Positions 1 to 9,500 of a stretch of DNA of 15,145 nucleotides are shown in pieces. The DNA is from an uncultured Planctomycetaceae bacterium (GTDB lineage Bacteria; Planctomycetota; Planctomycetia; Pirellulales; Pirellulaceae). How positions within the stretch are numbered: the stretch's first letter is position 1; each line of letters begins with the position of its first letter. Location of the stretch: NCBI GenBank assembly GCA_937967665.1, contig CALBSZ010000722.1, forward strand, positions 1 through 15,145, written 5' to 3'. Under the pieces are notes generated by a model. The model saw only the letters and a list, made by a program, of their open reading frames with translations. It ran no database searches and had not been told where the DNA came from. The translations under genes and the position numbers were made by a program.

Positions 1-1
1 G

Positions 2-1936
2 GGGCCACGGCTGGGGTTGATCTTGCATCATGACGACGCAACCGTCGGCCTGATGGCGCAGGATATCAGCGAGGGAGCCCGTCTCCCCATCTATTTCTAC
101 GGTCAACGGTATATGGGGGCGCTGGAAGCCTATATCATTGCTGGAATCTGGCCACTGTTTGAGGACCCGGTCATACCACTGCGACTCGGACCTGCGTTGA
201 TGTTGTCCGTTCTGGTCGCCGTTCAGTACCTGATGTTTGCACGCTGGTTCGGACGTCGTGGCGGGCGCTGGGCCGCGCTGGCCACGATCCTGGCACCGCC
301 GATGATCGCCCAATGGACGATCGCGGCGCGAGGCGGATATATCGAGGTCATGCTGCTGGGGGTCTTGATCTGGTGGTCCTACGCGGAATGGTTTGTTTGC
401 CGGCCTGAATCCACGGCCTGGCGGAAAACCGTATTCGGACTTCTTGTTGGGTTGGGATTCTGGCTCAATGCCACCGTGCTGGCTTTTCTCTTTCCGGTCG
501 CCTTGCACGCGTTACTCGGCCGACCGCTGTCTGCCTTACGTGCCCACCCGCGGGCTGCGAACTGGCTTGCGCGGTTTGACCGAATGACAAGGGGATATCC
601 CGTCGCCCTGCCGTTCGTTGTCGTTTCCCTGGCTGTGCTTGCCAGTTGTCTATGTAGTGTCGTTGTTACTCCAGCGGGAGTCGAGTTCCAACTGCTATTT
701 CATCTGCTTCCCCAATCGGTCGTACTGCTGGTGGCCATGACGCTGGTGGCCATTGTCGCCCTGCGGCTCGTGCGTTGTCCGGCGCGGATGCATTGGCTGC
801 GGGAGCGAGTGAACGCGTTCGCGCCGCTGATCCTGGGTGCGGTGGCGGGACTGTCGCCGGCCATCCTTTACGTTGTCGGGAAGAGTCTTTCCGGCGAGCC
901 TCTGGAGGATTGCATTCCGCTCGGTTTTCGCCCCTTCTGGACCATTGGCCAGACCGGCGTCTTTGCCGTTCACGGCTTGCCAGTGCTGTTCAGTGCCGAC
1001 CCGGCTGCCTATTTGCAGTTGGCAACGAGCGTTGATCCATACGTTTACCCTCTCGCCCGCGGGAACGTATTCAGCGAGGGCCTGACGTCCGTAGTTGCCC
1101 TGCTGTCCGGCACGGCACTGATGACAGTATTTGCAGTCTGTGTCGCATCGCGCGGGGGTCGTCGCCTACTTCCCGCATGCCAGCTCCAGGCGGGCGACGT
1201 CGGCCCGACCGGCTTCTTGCTACTGGCCATGGCGGGATTTGTGGGCTTGTATTTGTTCAGCGGCTGCTCGTTCAATTTCAGTTCCATTCGCTACCTCGTA
1301 CCCATGTGGCCGGCGGTTGCGGGGCTGATCGCAGCGTTTGTGGCGATCGCGAAACAGCAACGTTTGAAGATGGTGTGCGTCGGAGTTTTGTTGGCAGCCT
1401 GGGTGCTGGGGCAGTTTGAAATGCTTTCGCAGTTGGGAGCACGCCACCCCGTGCGGCCGCTCGCCGAATGCCTGATGACCAAGGGAGTCGACCACGCCAT
1501 CGCCGAAAAACATGATGCGATTCTCGTCTCGTTCTTCAGCAAACAACAGGTGAGACTCGCCGAATACCAGCCCTTCTGGCCGCGGCTGGAGCATTTCCGC
1601 GAAACGCTCCCCGATATCGCTCGGCGCCGATACGTGGCCTCGACGGGCGTGCAGCGTTCCGCCAGGCCTTTGCGGTTTCCGGGGCGTCCCTTGCCACACG
1701 TCGATCAGCTTGCCCCGCGGCTGCTGCGGCTGGCTGGCGAAATGCCGGAGCAGATCGTCGCCCGCGAGGCACTCGTCGACGGATACGAACTCTGGACCCT
1801 GAGCGACCCGCTGCCGGACTTGACGTTGCCGTCGCAGGTTGCGGCAAGACCGCCGCGATCTACCGCCAGTCCGCGGGATAGACTCGGGGATCAAATCCCC
1901 AGAGCCAGGCAAGAGCAAAGTAGACCAGCAGCGTGA
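2..1936 (+). CDS. Family-39-like (GT-C) membrane glycosyltransferase, 5'-truncated
   Basis: The frame is open from base 2 to a TGA at 1934-1936, so the true start lies left of the window; the TTG at 17 is only the first possible internal start. About 645 codons are visible. The visible N-terminus carries an acidic pair (HHDDATVGLMA) followed by FYGQRYMGALEAY. This matches the first extracytoplasmic loop of GT-C enzymes of the dolichyl-phosphate-mannose/ArnT type, where the acidic pair is catalytic and normally follows the first membrane helix, so little more than that helix should be missing. Roughly eleven hydrophobic segments follow up to about residue 470, then a soluble tail of about 140 residues. 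By family knowledge such enzymes move a sugar from a polyprenyl-phosphate donor to a lipid, glycan or protein outside the membrane; donor and acceptor cannot be told here. The last 26 codons lie antisense to the end of the transporter gene. The superfamily call is firm, the substrate unknown. Confidence 0.75.
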   Translation, partial: GPRLGLILHHDDATVGLMAQDISEGARLPIYFYGQRYMGALEAYIIAGIWPLFEDPVIPLRLGPALMLSVLVAVQYLMFARWFGRRGGRWAALATILAPPMIAQWTIAARGGYIEVMLLGVLIWWSYAEWFVCRPESTAWRKTVFGLLVGLGFWLNATVLAFLFPVALHALLGRPLSALRAHPRAANWLARFDRMTRGYPVALPFVVVSLAVLASCLCSVVVTPAGVEFQLLFHLLPQSVVLLVAMTLVAIVALRLVRCPARMHWLRERVNAFAPLILGAVAGLSPAILYVVGKSLSGEPLEDCIPLGFRPFWTIGQTGVFAVHGLPVLFSADPAAYLQLATSVDPYVYPLARGNVFSEGLTSVVALLSGTALMTVFAVCVASRGGRRLLPACQLQAGDVGPTGFLLLAMAGFVGLYLFSGCSFNFSSIRYLVPMWPAVAGLIAAFVAIAKQQRLKMVCVGVLLAAWVLGQFEMLSQLGARHPVRPLAECLMTKGVDHAIAEKHDAILVSFFSKQQVRLAEYQPFWPRLEHFRETLPDIARRRYVASTGVQRSARPLRFPGRPLPHVDQLAPRLLRLAGEMPEQIVAREALVDGYELWTLSDPLPDLTLPSQVAARPPRSTASPRDRLGDQIPRARQEQSRPAA

Positions 1937-3335
1937 TCAGCAAGATTGAAATGAGATTCATCCAGAATCCGGTTCGTGCCATGTCGCGGATGCGCAAGTA
2001 GCCTGAACCAAACACCACGGCGTTCGGCGGCGTGGCCACCGGCAGCATGAAGGCGCAGGACGCGGCGACGGTCGCCGGGACCATCAAGATGAACGGATGC
2101 ACGTCGATCGACAACGCCAGCGGAGCGAGGATCGGCAGCAACATCGACGTCGTCGCCAGGTTTGAGGTGATTTCGGTGAGAAAGTTGACGGCGGACACCA
2201 GGACCAGCACGGTCGCCAACAGCGACAGGCCCTGTAACAGCGTCAGCTGTGTCCCGATCCAAGCGGCGAGTCCACTCGTGCCGAAACCTTCCGCCAGGGC
2301 CATGCCTCCGCCAAACAGAAGAACGATGCCCCACGGAAGTTTCTGGCAGTCTTCCCATGTCAGCAGCGGAATCTGCCGCTCGCGACTGGGTAAGACGAAA
2401 AGCAGCAGCCCGGCCAGCATGGCGATGATGGTATCGTCCAGTTGCGGCAGCAGCCCGAGTTGATCCTGGAGAAACGAACGACTGATCCAAGCGCTGGCGG
2501 TGAGGCCAAAGACCGTGAGTACGATCTTCTCTTCCAACGAGACGCGTCCCAAGGCGAGCAGGTGCCGTTCAACCTCCTCGGCCCCTCCGGGAATATCTTG
2601 CTGGCGAAAGTGGAAGGCCACACGGGTCAGGTAGATCCAGCCGACCACCAGCAGGAAGACGGAAATGGGCAAGCCGAACTTCAACCACTGCAGGAAGCTG
2701 ATTTCGAAGCCATAAAGTTCCTGGATGACGCCGGCCAGCACGAGATTCGGCGGGGTGCCAATCAGTGTCGCGATGCCGCCGATCGAAGCGCCGTATGCGA
2801 TGCTCAGCATCAGCGCTTTGCCAAACACCTGATTTTCGGCTGGCGTCGTTTGTGGGTTGTCGCGCAGTTGCGTGATGATCGCCATGCCGATCGGCAGCAT
2901 CATCACGGATGTCGCCGTGTTCGAGACCCACATCGAGAGCAGCGCCGTGGCGACCATGAAGCCGAGAATGATGCTCGATACACTCGTACCGATCAAGCGA
3001 ATCACATGCAGCGCGATGCGTCGGTGCAGGTTCCACTTCTCAATGGCGATAGCCAGCAGGAAGCCGCCGATGTAGAGGAAGATATAGCGGTGCCCGTAAG
3101 AAACGGTCGTGTCGTGCAGTTTCAGGGCCCCGGTAAGCGGGAACAGCACGATCGGCAGCAGCGCCGTGGCTGCGATTGGAATCGCTTCGGTGATCCACCA
3201 GACGGAAATCCAGATGGTGGAGGCCAAGACGGCCTTGGCGGGGTGGCTCAGGCCGGGCGGGTCGAAGAACAGCCATACCAGCAGGAAGCCGAGCGGACCC
3301 GCCACAATTCCGAATAGCTTGGAGGGGTGCTTCAT
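1860..3335 (-). CDS. SLC13/DASS family sodium:anion (dicarboxylate or sulfate) symporter
   Basis: This is a complete 491-residue frame from ATG (3335-3333) to TAG (1862-1860), the usual length for the divalent anion:Na+ symporter family. It is a polytopic inner-membrane protein. Two inverted-repeat halves each show the family signature: WVSNTATSVMMLPIG at about residues 136-150, with the first SNT at 138-140, and TSNLATTSMLLPI at about 390-402, where the second motif reads SNL. GTPPNLVL (193-200) and ATPPNAVVFGSG (434-445) are the matching post-hairpin segments. In characterised relatives (VcINDY, human NaCT) the two SNT-type motifs hold Na+ and the substrate carboxylate. Residues 241-270 form a hydrophilic linker. 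Substrate, whether succinate-type dicarboxylate, citrate or sulfate, cannot be read from sequence. There is no clear Shine-Dalgarno before the ATG. The gene runs in the same direction as the giant gene upstream of it, 262 bp away, and its 3' end overlaps the glycosyltransferase gene. Confidence 0.9.
   Translation of the reverse strand: MKHPSKLFGIVAGPLGFLLVWLFFDPPGLSHPAKAVLASTIWISVWWITEAIPIAATALLPIVLFPLTGALKLHDTTVSYGHRYIFLYIGGFLLAIAIEKWNLHRRIALHVIRLIGTSVSSIILGFMVATALLSMWVSNTATSVMMLPIGMAIITQLRDNPQTTPAENQVFGKALMLSIAYGASIGGIATLIGTPPNLVLAGVIQELYGFEISFLQWLKFGLPISVFLLVVGWIYLTRVAFHFRQQDIPGGAEEVERHLLALGRVSLEEKIVLTVFGLTASAWISRSFLQDQLGLLPQLDDTIIAMLAGLLLFVLPSRERQIPLLTWEDCQKLPWGIVLLFGGGMALAEGFGTSGLAAWIGTQLTLLQGLSLLATVLVLVSAVNFLTEITSNLATTSMLLPILAPLALSIDVHPFILMVPATVAASCAFMLPVATPPNAVVFGSGYLRIRDMARTGFWMNLISILLITLLVYFALAWLWGFDPRVYPADWR
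1883..1904. terminator. Hairpin inside the convergent gene overlap, possible bidirectional stop signal
   Basis: The arms GGGGAT (1886-1891) and ATCCCC (1895-1900) pair around a 3-nt CAA loop. With A1901 bulged out, CTC (1883-1885) pairs GAG (1902-1904), giving a nine-pair stem. It lies within the 77 nt where the two convergent genes overlap, where termination for either strand would be expected. Neither strand has a T-run after it, so it is not a standard intrinsic terminator; it may only reflect coding sequence. Confidence 0.3.
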
Positions 3336-3338
3336 CCG

Positions 3339-3367
3339 TTTCTACGCAAATCATCGAGATTGCTCAA
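3339..3367 (-). promoter_or_regulatory. Possible promoter for the anion transporter, implying a leaderless mRNA
   Basis: On the minus strand a -35-like TTGAGC (3367-3362, 4/6 to consensus) is followed after 17 nt by a -10-like TAGAAA (3344-3339, 4/6). The expected start of transcription would fall at or next to the ATG at 3335, and no ribosome-binding site precedes that ATG. Both boxes are weak, so this is only a candidate. Confidence 0.2.
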
Positions 3368-3445
3368 CCGACGCACGGTCGCGCATCACGCCGCATTGTG
3401 ACCGCAGGCATGAAACTACCCGGAATGGTTTGTTTTGCCAACGCC

Positions 3446-3475
3446 GCTTTCCGGGATCGGGCTTTCCGGGATCGA
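3446..3475. repeat. Two-copy 15-bp tandem repeat
   Basis: GCTTTCCGGGATCG occurs at 3446-3459 and again at 3461-3474, giving two 15-bp units that differ only in the last base (G, then A). It is non-coding and lies between the giant gene and the transporter gene. I see no function in it. Confidence 0.8.
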
Positions 3476-3584
3476 GCGGCTTCACACGGACGCGAAGTAC
3501 GCTTCCAGAGCGCTCGTCGCGAACGTGTAGCGTCATTTTCGTCACTTGACGCGAAGATTTACAACGCCGGAGACGCTAGAGGCA

Positions 3585-3599
3585 AGTGCAACTTGCACT
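3585..3599. repeat. Perfect dyad overlapping the stop codon of the giant gene
   Basis: AGTGCAA (3585-3591) and TTGCACT (3593-3599) are exact reverse complements around a single base, and the nested arms GCAAGT (3582-3587) and ACTTGC (3591-3596) give a foldable 6-bp stem with a 3-nt loop. The TAG of the giant gene (3600-3598) sits inside it. No T-run follows on the minus strand, so a terminator role is weakly supported. Confidence 0.4.
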
Positions 3600-6500
3600 A
3601 AACAAACGTACTCACGTCGTTGCCGGCGAGTCGTGTGATGCGGTCTTCACCGCTGGCCAGGTACCAGTCGGCTCCCAGGTCGCCGGTCAAACCGTCCGCG
3701 GCGCCGTCGCCCAGGATGTTGCCGACTTGCAGGCTCGCGTTACTCGCTCCCACGCCCGCGGCAGCCAGCAAGTTGCTTCGCCGCGTGGTGAAGTCGTTCG
3801 TGGAATTCCATTCGCTGCCGATGTCGGCGAGCGCGGCAACGCTGGCATCGTAAACCGTCGCGTTCCCGATCAGGATGTCGTCGTCTCCCCTGCCAAACAG
3901 ACCGTCGGCGCCTTGCCCGCCGATCAATACATCGCGATCATCGCCGCCGATATCACCAGACAAACCGAAGATCGAATCGTTGCCAGCGCCGCCCACCATA
4001 ACGTCGTTGCCGGTATTGCCCTGCAACGTGTCGTCGCCCGCGCCGCCCAGGATGATATCGTCGTCGTCACCACCCGCGATATTGTCGCGTCCGTCACCGC
4101 CCCGGATTGTATCATTGCCGCCGCGCCCGACAACGTAGTCATCGCCGTCGCCCGCATCGATATCGTCATTCCCCGAACCGCCGTCGATGTGGTCGTCGCC
4201 CAGTCCGCCGGTCAGTACATCATTTCCGCCACCCGCCAGGATCGTGTCGTTACCCGCGCCTCCATCTGCCGTATCGTTGTTGCGACTCAGCGCAATATAG
4301 TCGTCGCCATCGTCGCCGCGCGCGTCGACGGGATTCGGCACATTGTTTCCAATGACGATTTCGTCCTGCCCTGAGTTTCCTTCGACCTCGATCACACCGG
4401 GAATCGCGAACGGGCCGGACAAAGCGTCATTGATCCGCACGAGCAATTCACCACGCGGCGCGACGCTGAAAATCATGCGGTCGCTGCCCGTGGTGCCGCG
4501 TACAAACAGGTCGCAGGCGTCAAAGGCTTGCGTATCGACGAAGAACGATTCCAGGCTGACCCAGGTGATCGCTGCGTTGGGAGTACCCATGACCGACGTG
4601 CTGAACGACCCTGGATTCGTCGTTGTTCCGAACGCGGCCGGGAAGAGGAACGGCAAGTCGATCATGTTGGTGGTCACGTTCAACGTGTCGCCGGGATTCG
4701 GAATCGCACCGCAACTAGCGGCCACCGGATTGCCGCCAACGATGTTCACGGCAGTAAACGGATTGGTCGCTACGTCGAATGTGTCGGCGCCATCGTTACC
4801 GTTGACGTTCACCGTGGTGATGGTTCCCCCGCTGACGCCATTCATGTCAATCTCGTCACCGGTAGCGGCGTCGTTGCTGGTGCTGAGATTCAGCGTGTGG
4901 ATATCGCTGTGCTGGACGACGGTTCCCGGGTTGTCGATGAGCCCGCTTATCTGTGTCGTATCGACAACGATATTCGTATCGGCGTCGGGATCGGACGAGT
5001 CATCGATGGTCAGCGTGTTCGCACCCGTGGCGCCATTGACTGAGATATCTCCCGTGGCGAGCCCGTTGAAGACAATCGTGTCGTTGTCACTGGAACCCTG
5101 CACGACAATGTCGGCGCCAGTGGCCCCTGTCGTTCGCAGCAGATTTCCATTGACGCGGATTTCCCAATTGCCTCCCGCCAGGTCAAACTGCACGGTATCA
5201 TTCCCGTCGTCGGCGCCGGGCGTGACCGGCGCGGTGACCGACGGCGGCAAGGTCGGTGGCTGGAAGACGAAGTCGTCCGTTGTCTTCACCTCGATGGCAT
5301 CGGAACTGGTAACCGTCACGGAGACGGTTGCGGTATCGCTCCCCCCGTCCCCGTCGGTAATCGTGTAGGTGAATTGATCGACCAGCGTTTCGCCCACGGA
5401 AAGCACTTGCAGCGCGGCCGCCGTCCGCGGGTCGTACGTGAAGCCGCCATCGGACTGCAGAGTGACCTGAGCACCGAGCATGCTGGTGCCGTTCAAAGCC
5501 CCGCCGTTCAATTGCGTGACGGTGAGCGGATCGTTGGTGGTCCCGGCAGGATCGGTATCGTTAGACAGCAGCCCGTCGGGTGAGCCGCCGGCGGTAACGG
5601 TGAGCAGCGAATCTTCATCGACGGTATAACTGTCGGCCACCGCATCAGGATCCAGGTTGTTGACCAGAATGTTGAACGTGGCGGAACTGGTTCCCCCGGC
5701 GCCGTCACTTGCTTGGATTGTGATCGTCTCTGTCGTCGTGCCGTCCAGCAAGGTTGTATCTCCTACCGTGACGATGCCGGAACTGGAGTCGATTGCGAAG
5801 GCACCGCCGCTGGAATCAGACGTGATCGAATAGCTTACCGCCGGTCCGTTGACGTCGGTCGACGATGCCGTGATTCCGACCGCCGTGCCATTGGCCGCGC
5901 CTTCGTCGACGGCGTTCGTCGTCCCGTCGGTATCCACGGGAGTGCTTGGATTGGCATTCAAAATCTGAATCGTAAACGTGGTCGTCGTCATGGCGCCGTC
6001 GCCATCGTCCACTTGCACTGTAATGTCGTGACTGTATCCCGGTCCCGTGGTTTCATAGTCAAGCAGCGCCGGGTCGCTGACCGTCACGACTCCGGAATTC
6101 GAATCAATCTGGAAGCCACCCCCGCTGGTGTCTGAAATGATCGAGTAGGTCAGCGGCGAGCTGTCGACATCCGTCGACTGAGCGGTGATCCCGACGGGAG
6201 TTCCCGCCGCCGCACCTTCGACGACTTCGTCGTTGCTGGCATCCGTATCTGCCGGGTTGGTGGGAGAATCGTTGGCACCGTCGATGGTAATCGTCAGCGT
6301 GTCGCTGTCCATCTTGGCGAAGGGTTGGGTAACGATGAGCCGCGGGGCGTTGGCGCCGGTGTCGTCGAAGGCCGCACCGACGAAGGCATCCGAAATGCGC
6401 AAACGCACGCCGTGGTTGGAAGACGGGTCTGCCAGCCAGCCTTGTACCCAGGTTGTAATGTCGATCGAAAAGTCGATCGACACCGCGGGACCGGCCGATG

Positions 6501-9500
6501 CAGATCCGTTGTTTCCGAACATGAATTCGTCCGCGACGTCGGTAATACCGCCTGCTCCGTCGTTGGCAGTGGTTTCTTCCGCGAAGACGGGATCGTTTCC
6601 GGACGCATCCCAGGCTTCCAAAACGCGCGCGATGAACAAGTCGCCGGAGTTGACGCTGTTGAGTTTATGATTTTCATGCAATTCCAGCGTTGCGCTGCCG
6701 ATCGGATCATTGGACAAACCGGACAAGTCGAATTGCAGAAAAGCCTCAACTTCCAGTTCGGGATTGTTTTCGTTGGCTCGTTCACGCACGTACAGGGGAC
6801 CTGTCAAGCCCGCTTGCCCCGCCTCGGCCGGCGAATCGTCCCCGACGGTGTCATTTTGAGCCGCCGTGGTGAAATGTTGCATCGGCACGGTGGTGACGCG
6901 ACTTGCGTTGTCGCTCATCGTGTAATTGAAGGCGTCGGACAGCATGTCCCCCACGTTCAGGGCATCGACTGTTGGATTACCATCGTCCAGTGTGTACGTG
7001 TAGCTCCCGTCCTGATTCAGTTCCAGCGAACCGTAGTTGCCCGTGATGGTGCCGCTGTTGACGACGGTGAATGCGGAGTTCGGATTGTCGACATCCGTAT
7101 CGTTGGTCAGTACGTTGCCGGTGGCGGGGGTGCTCGGCGTCGTGTCGACGCCTTCCGTGATCGAGTTCGTGTCGGGGTTGGCCACGGGCGCATCGTTGTT
7201 GCCGTTAATGGTCACGGTAACGGTTCCGGTGTCGGTCTGGCCACCTTGGGTGACGATCAGGCGGGGAGCATCGGCGCCCGTATGATCAAACACCGCACCC
7301 ACAAAGGCATCGTCGATCCGCAGGCGTACGCCGTGATTACTCGACGGATCAGCCGCCCAGCCCTGCACCCACGAGGTGATATCGATGGAGAAATCGATAC
7401 TTACCGCCGGGCCCGCCGAGGCCGGGCCGTTGTCGCCAAACTGGAATTCACTATCGACGTCCGTGAGGCCGCCGGGGCCGTCGTTCGCCACGGTTTCCTC
7501 CGCGAAAACCGGGTCCATGCCCGTGGCATTCCAGGATTCCAGCACCCGGGCGATAAACAGATTCGCCGAGTTCACGCTGTTCAGTTTGTGGTTTTCATGG
7601 AGTTCGAGTGTGGCGCTGGTAATCGGCGTGGACGAGAGTGTGCTGAGGTCGAACTTCAAGAACGCTTCCACTTCAAGTTCCGGGTTGTTCTCGTTCGCTC
7701 GCTCGCGCACGTACAGCGGGCCGGCGAACTGCCCGCCCTCGGCGGGTGAATCATCGCCGACCGTATCATTCTCCGCGGCGGTTGCGAACTCCAGCATCGG
7801 TACCGTGGTGGTTGTCTGCGGAGCATCGCTGACCGTGTAAGTAAACGCGTCCGTCAAGGTGTCGCCCGAGTTCAATGCGTCGACATCGGAATTCGCGTTG
7901 TCCAGCGTATAGGTGTAACTGCCGTCGGTTCCCCAATCCAGGCTGCCGTACGTGCCGACAACGTCGTTGTTGGCATCCGTTTCGCCATCGATATCCAGCA
8001 CCAGCAGGTCTCCTGGCGGGTTGTCGACGTCGGTGTCGTTGGACAACGCGTTGCCGGCGGTCGTGGTCGCGGTATCTTCGACGACCGAGTCCGTATCGTC
8101 GTTGGCGACGGGCGAATCGTTCGCGCCGTTAATCGTAATCGTCAGCGTGCTGCTTTGTCCGGCGCCCAGGTCCTGGACGATGGTCAGCCGGGGCGCCTGA
8201 GCACCGCTGTCATCAAAGGTCGCAGCCACGAAGGCGTCGTCGATACGCAGGCGCACGCCGTGATTCGTCGACGGGTCCGCAGCCCAACCTTGCGCCCACG
8301 TGGTGATATCAATCGCAAAGTCGATGTCGACATTGGGTCCGGCATTGGCGGGCCCGTTGTCGCCGAACGAAAATTCGTTATCGACATCCGTGATTCCTCC
8401 GGCGCCGTCGTTCGGTACCGTCTCTTCCGCGAACACGGGATCGCTGCCCGTAGAATTCCAGGCTTCCAGAACGCGGGCGATGAACAAGGACGCCGAATTT
8501 ACGGCGTTGAGCTTGTTGTTCTCATGCAGTTCCAGCGTTGCGCTGACAATCGGCGCCGCCGAGAGGCTGCTCAGATCGAATTTCAAGAACGCCTCCACTT
8601 CCAATTCCGGGTTGTTTTCGTTCGCGCGTTCCCGGACGAACAGAGGACCGGCGTAGGGACTGGCGGGCGAGTCCCCGTTGTCGGCAGCCGTGGTGAAGTC
8701 GGCCAGCGGCAGGATCGTCGTGGTCGGCTCGTCGGTCATCGAATAAGTGAACGTGTCCATCAGGGTGTCACCGATGTTGAGGCCATCCACGGTCGGGTTG
8801 GCGTCGTTCAGCGTGTACGTGTAGCTGCCGTCGGCGTTGAGTTCGAGTGCCCCGTAGTTGCCACTGTAGGTCCCCGGCATCTGCACCGTGAATTCGGAAT
8901 TGGGCGTGTCGATATCTGTGTCGTTGGTGAGCACATTGCCGGTGGCCGGCGTACTGGGCGTCGCATCGACACCTTCCGTGATGTTGTTCGTATCGGGATT
9001 CGGCGTGGGCGGGTCGTTGACACCATCGATGGTGATCGTCACCGTTGCCGTGTCACTGCCGCCGTGGCCGTCGCTGATGGAATAGGTAAACGTTTCAACC
9101 GCGGTGTCGCCGGTGCCGAGTGTTTCGTATTGACCGTTGGTATCGAACGAGTAGCTGCCGTCGATATTGCGAGTCAGGATACCGCCGCCGGACAGCGTGG
9201 TTGTTTGAGGCGTCATCAGATAGAAGCTGTGAACGTTGTGTTCTTCGGCGGCGCCGCCCGTGCGGGCGCCGAAACCGACCAGTGCGTTGCCGGAACCGTC
9301 GACCGCGCCGATCGTGTTCAAATCCACGGGCAGGTCACTGAAAATTGGATTGCCATTGAAAAAGACATCCAGGTCGCCGGGCGTGTACGTCAGCCGGACT
9401 GCGTGAGGCCCGGTGCCGCTCAGGTCCAACCCCTGATTGGCGAGCAAATCATATTCGCCAAAGTTCGTCCCACCACCCTGGACTCGGATATACGACCGGC

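Larger units (their letters stand above)
3336..3597. other. Intergenic gap between the giant gene and the anion transporter
   Basis: This 262-bp gap holds no gene I can support. It contains a short tandem repeat (3446-3475), an imperfect-loop hairpin (GCGTCA at 3530-3535 with TGACGC at 3547-3552) and a dyad next to the giant gene's stop codon. A 64-codon minus-strand frame at 3351-3545 has no recognisable domain and its PDPGK-like repetition merely translates the tandem repeat. Confidence 0.6.

Noticed and set aside
2442..3317. A 291-codon plus-strand frame opposite the transporter
   Set aside because: Rich in Asp, Gln, Arg and Glu as expected for the complement of a hydrophobic membrane-protein gene, with no motif.
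3351..3545. A 64-codon minus-strand frame between the giant gene and the transporter
   Set aside because: No domain, no start signal, and its PDPGK-type repetition is simply the translated 15-bp tandem repeat.
3868..4322. Regularly spaced short repeats that could be mistaken for a CRISPR-like array
   Set aside because: The periodicity is 27 nt in phase with the reading frame and the translation gives RTX nonapeptides, so these are coding repeats without spacers.
3586..4374. A 262-codon plus-strand frame rich in Val, Ile and Ala opposite the RTX block
   Set aside because: It is the complement of the Asp/Gly-rich RTX repeats (GAC/GAT codons read as GTC/ATC in antisense); not a membrane protein gene.
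6325..7749. A 474-codon plus-strand frame opposite the DNRLRE copies
   Set aside because: Its internal repetition exactly mirrors the DNRLRE repeats on the other strand; a shadow of the giant gene.
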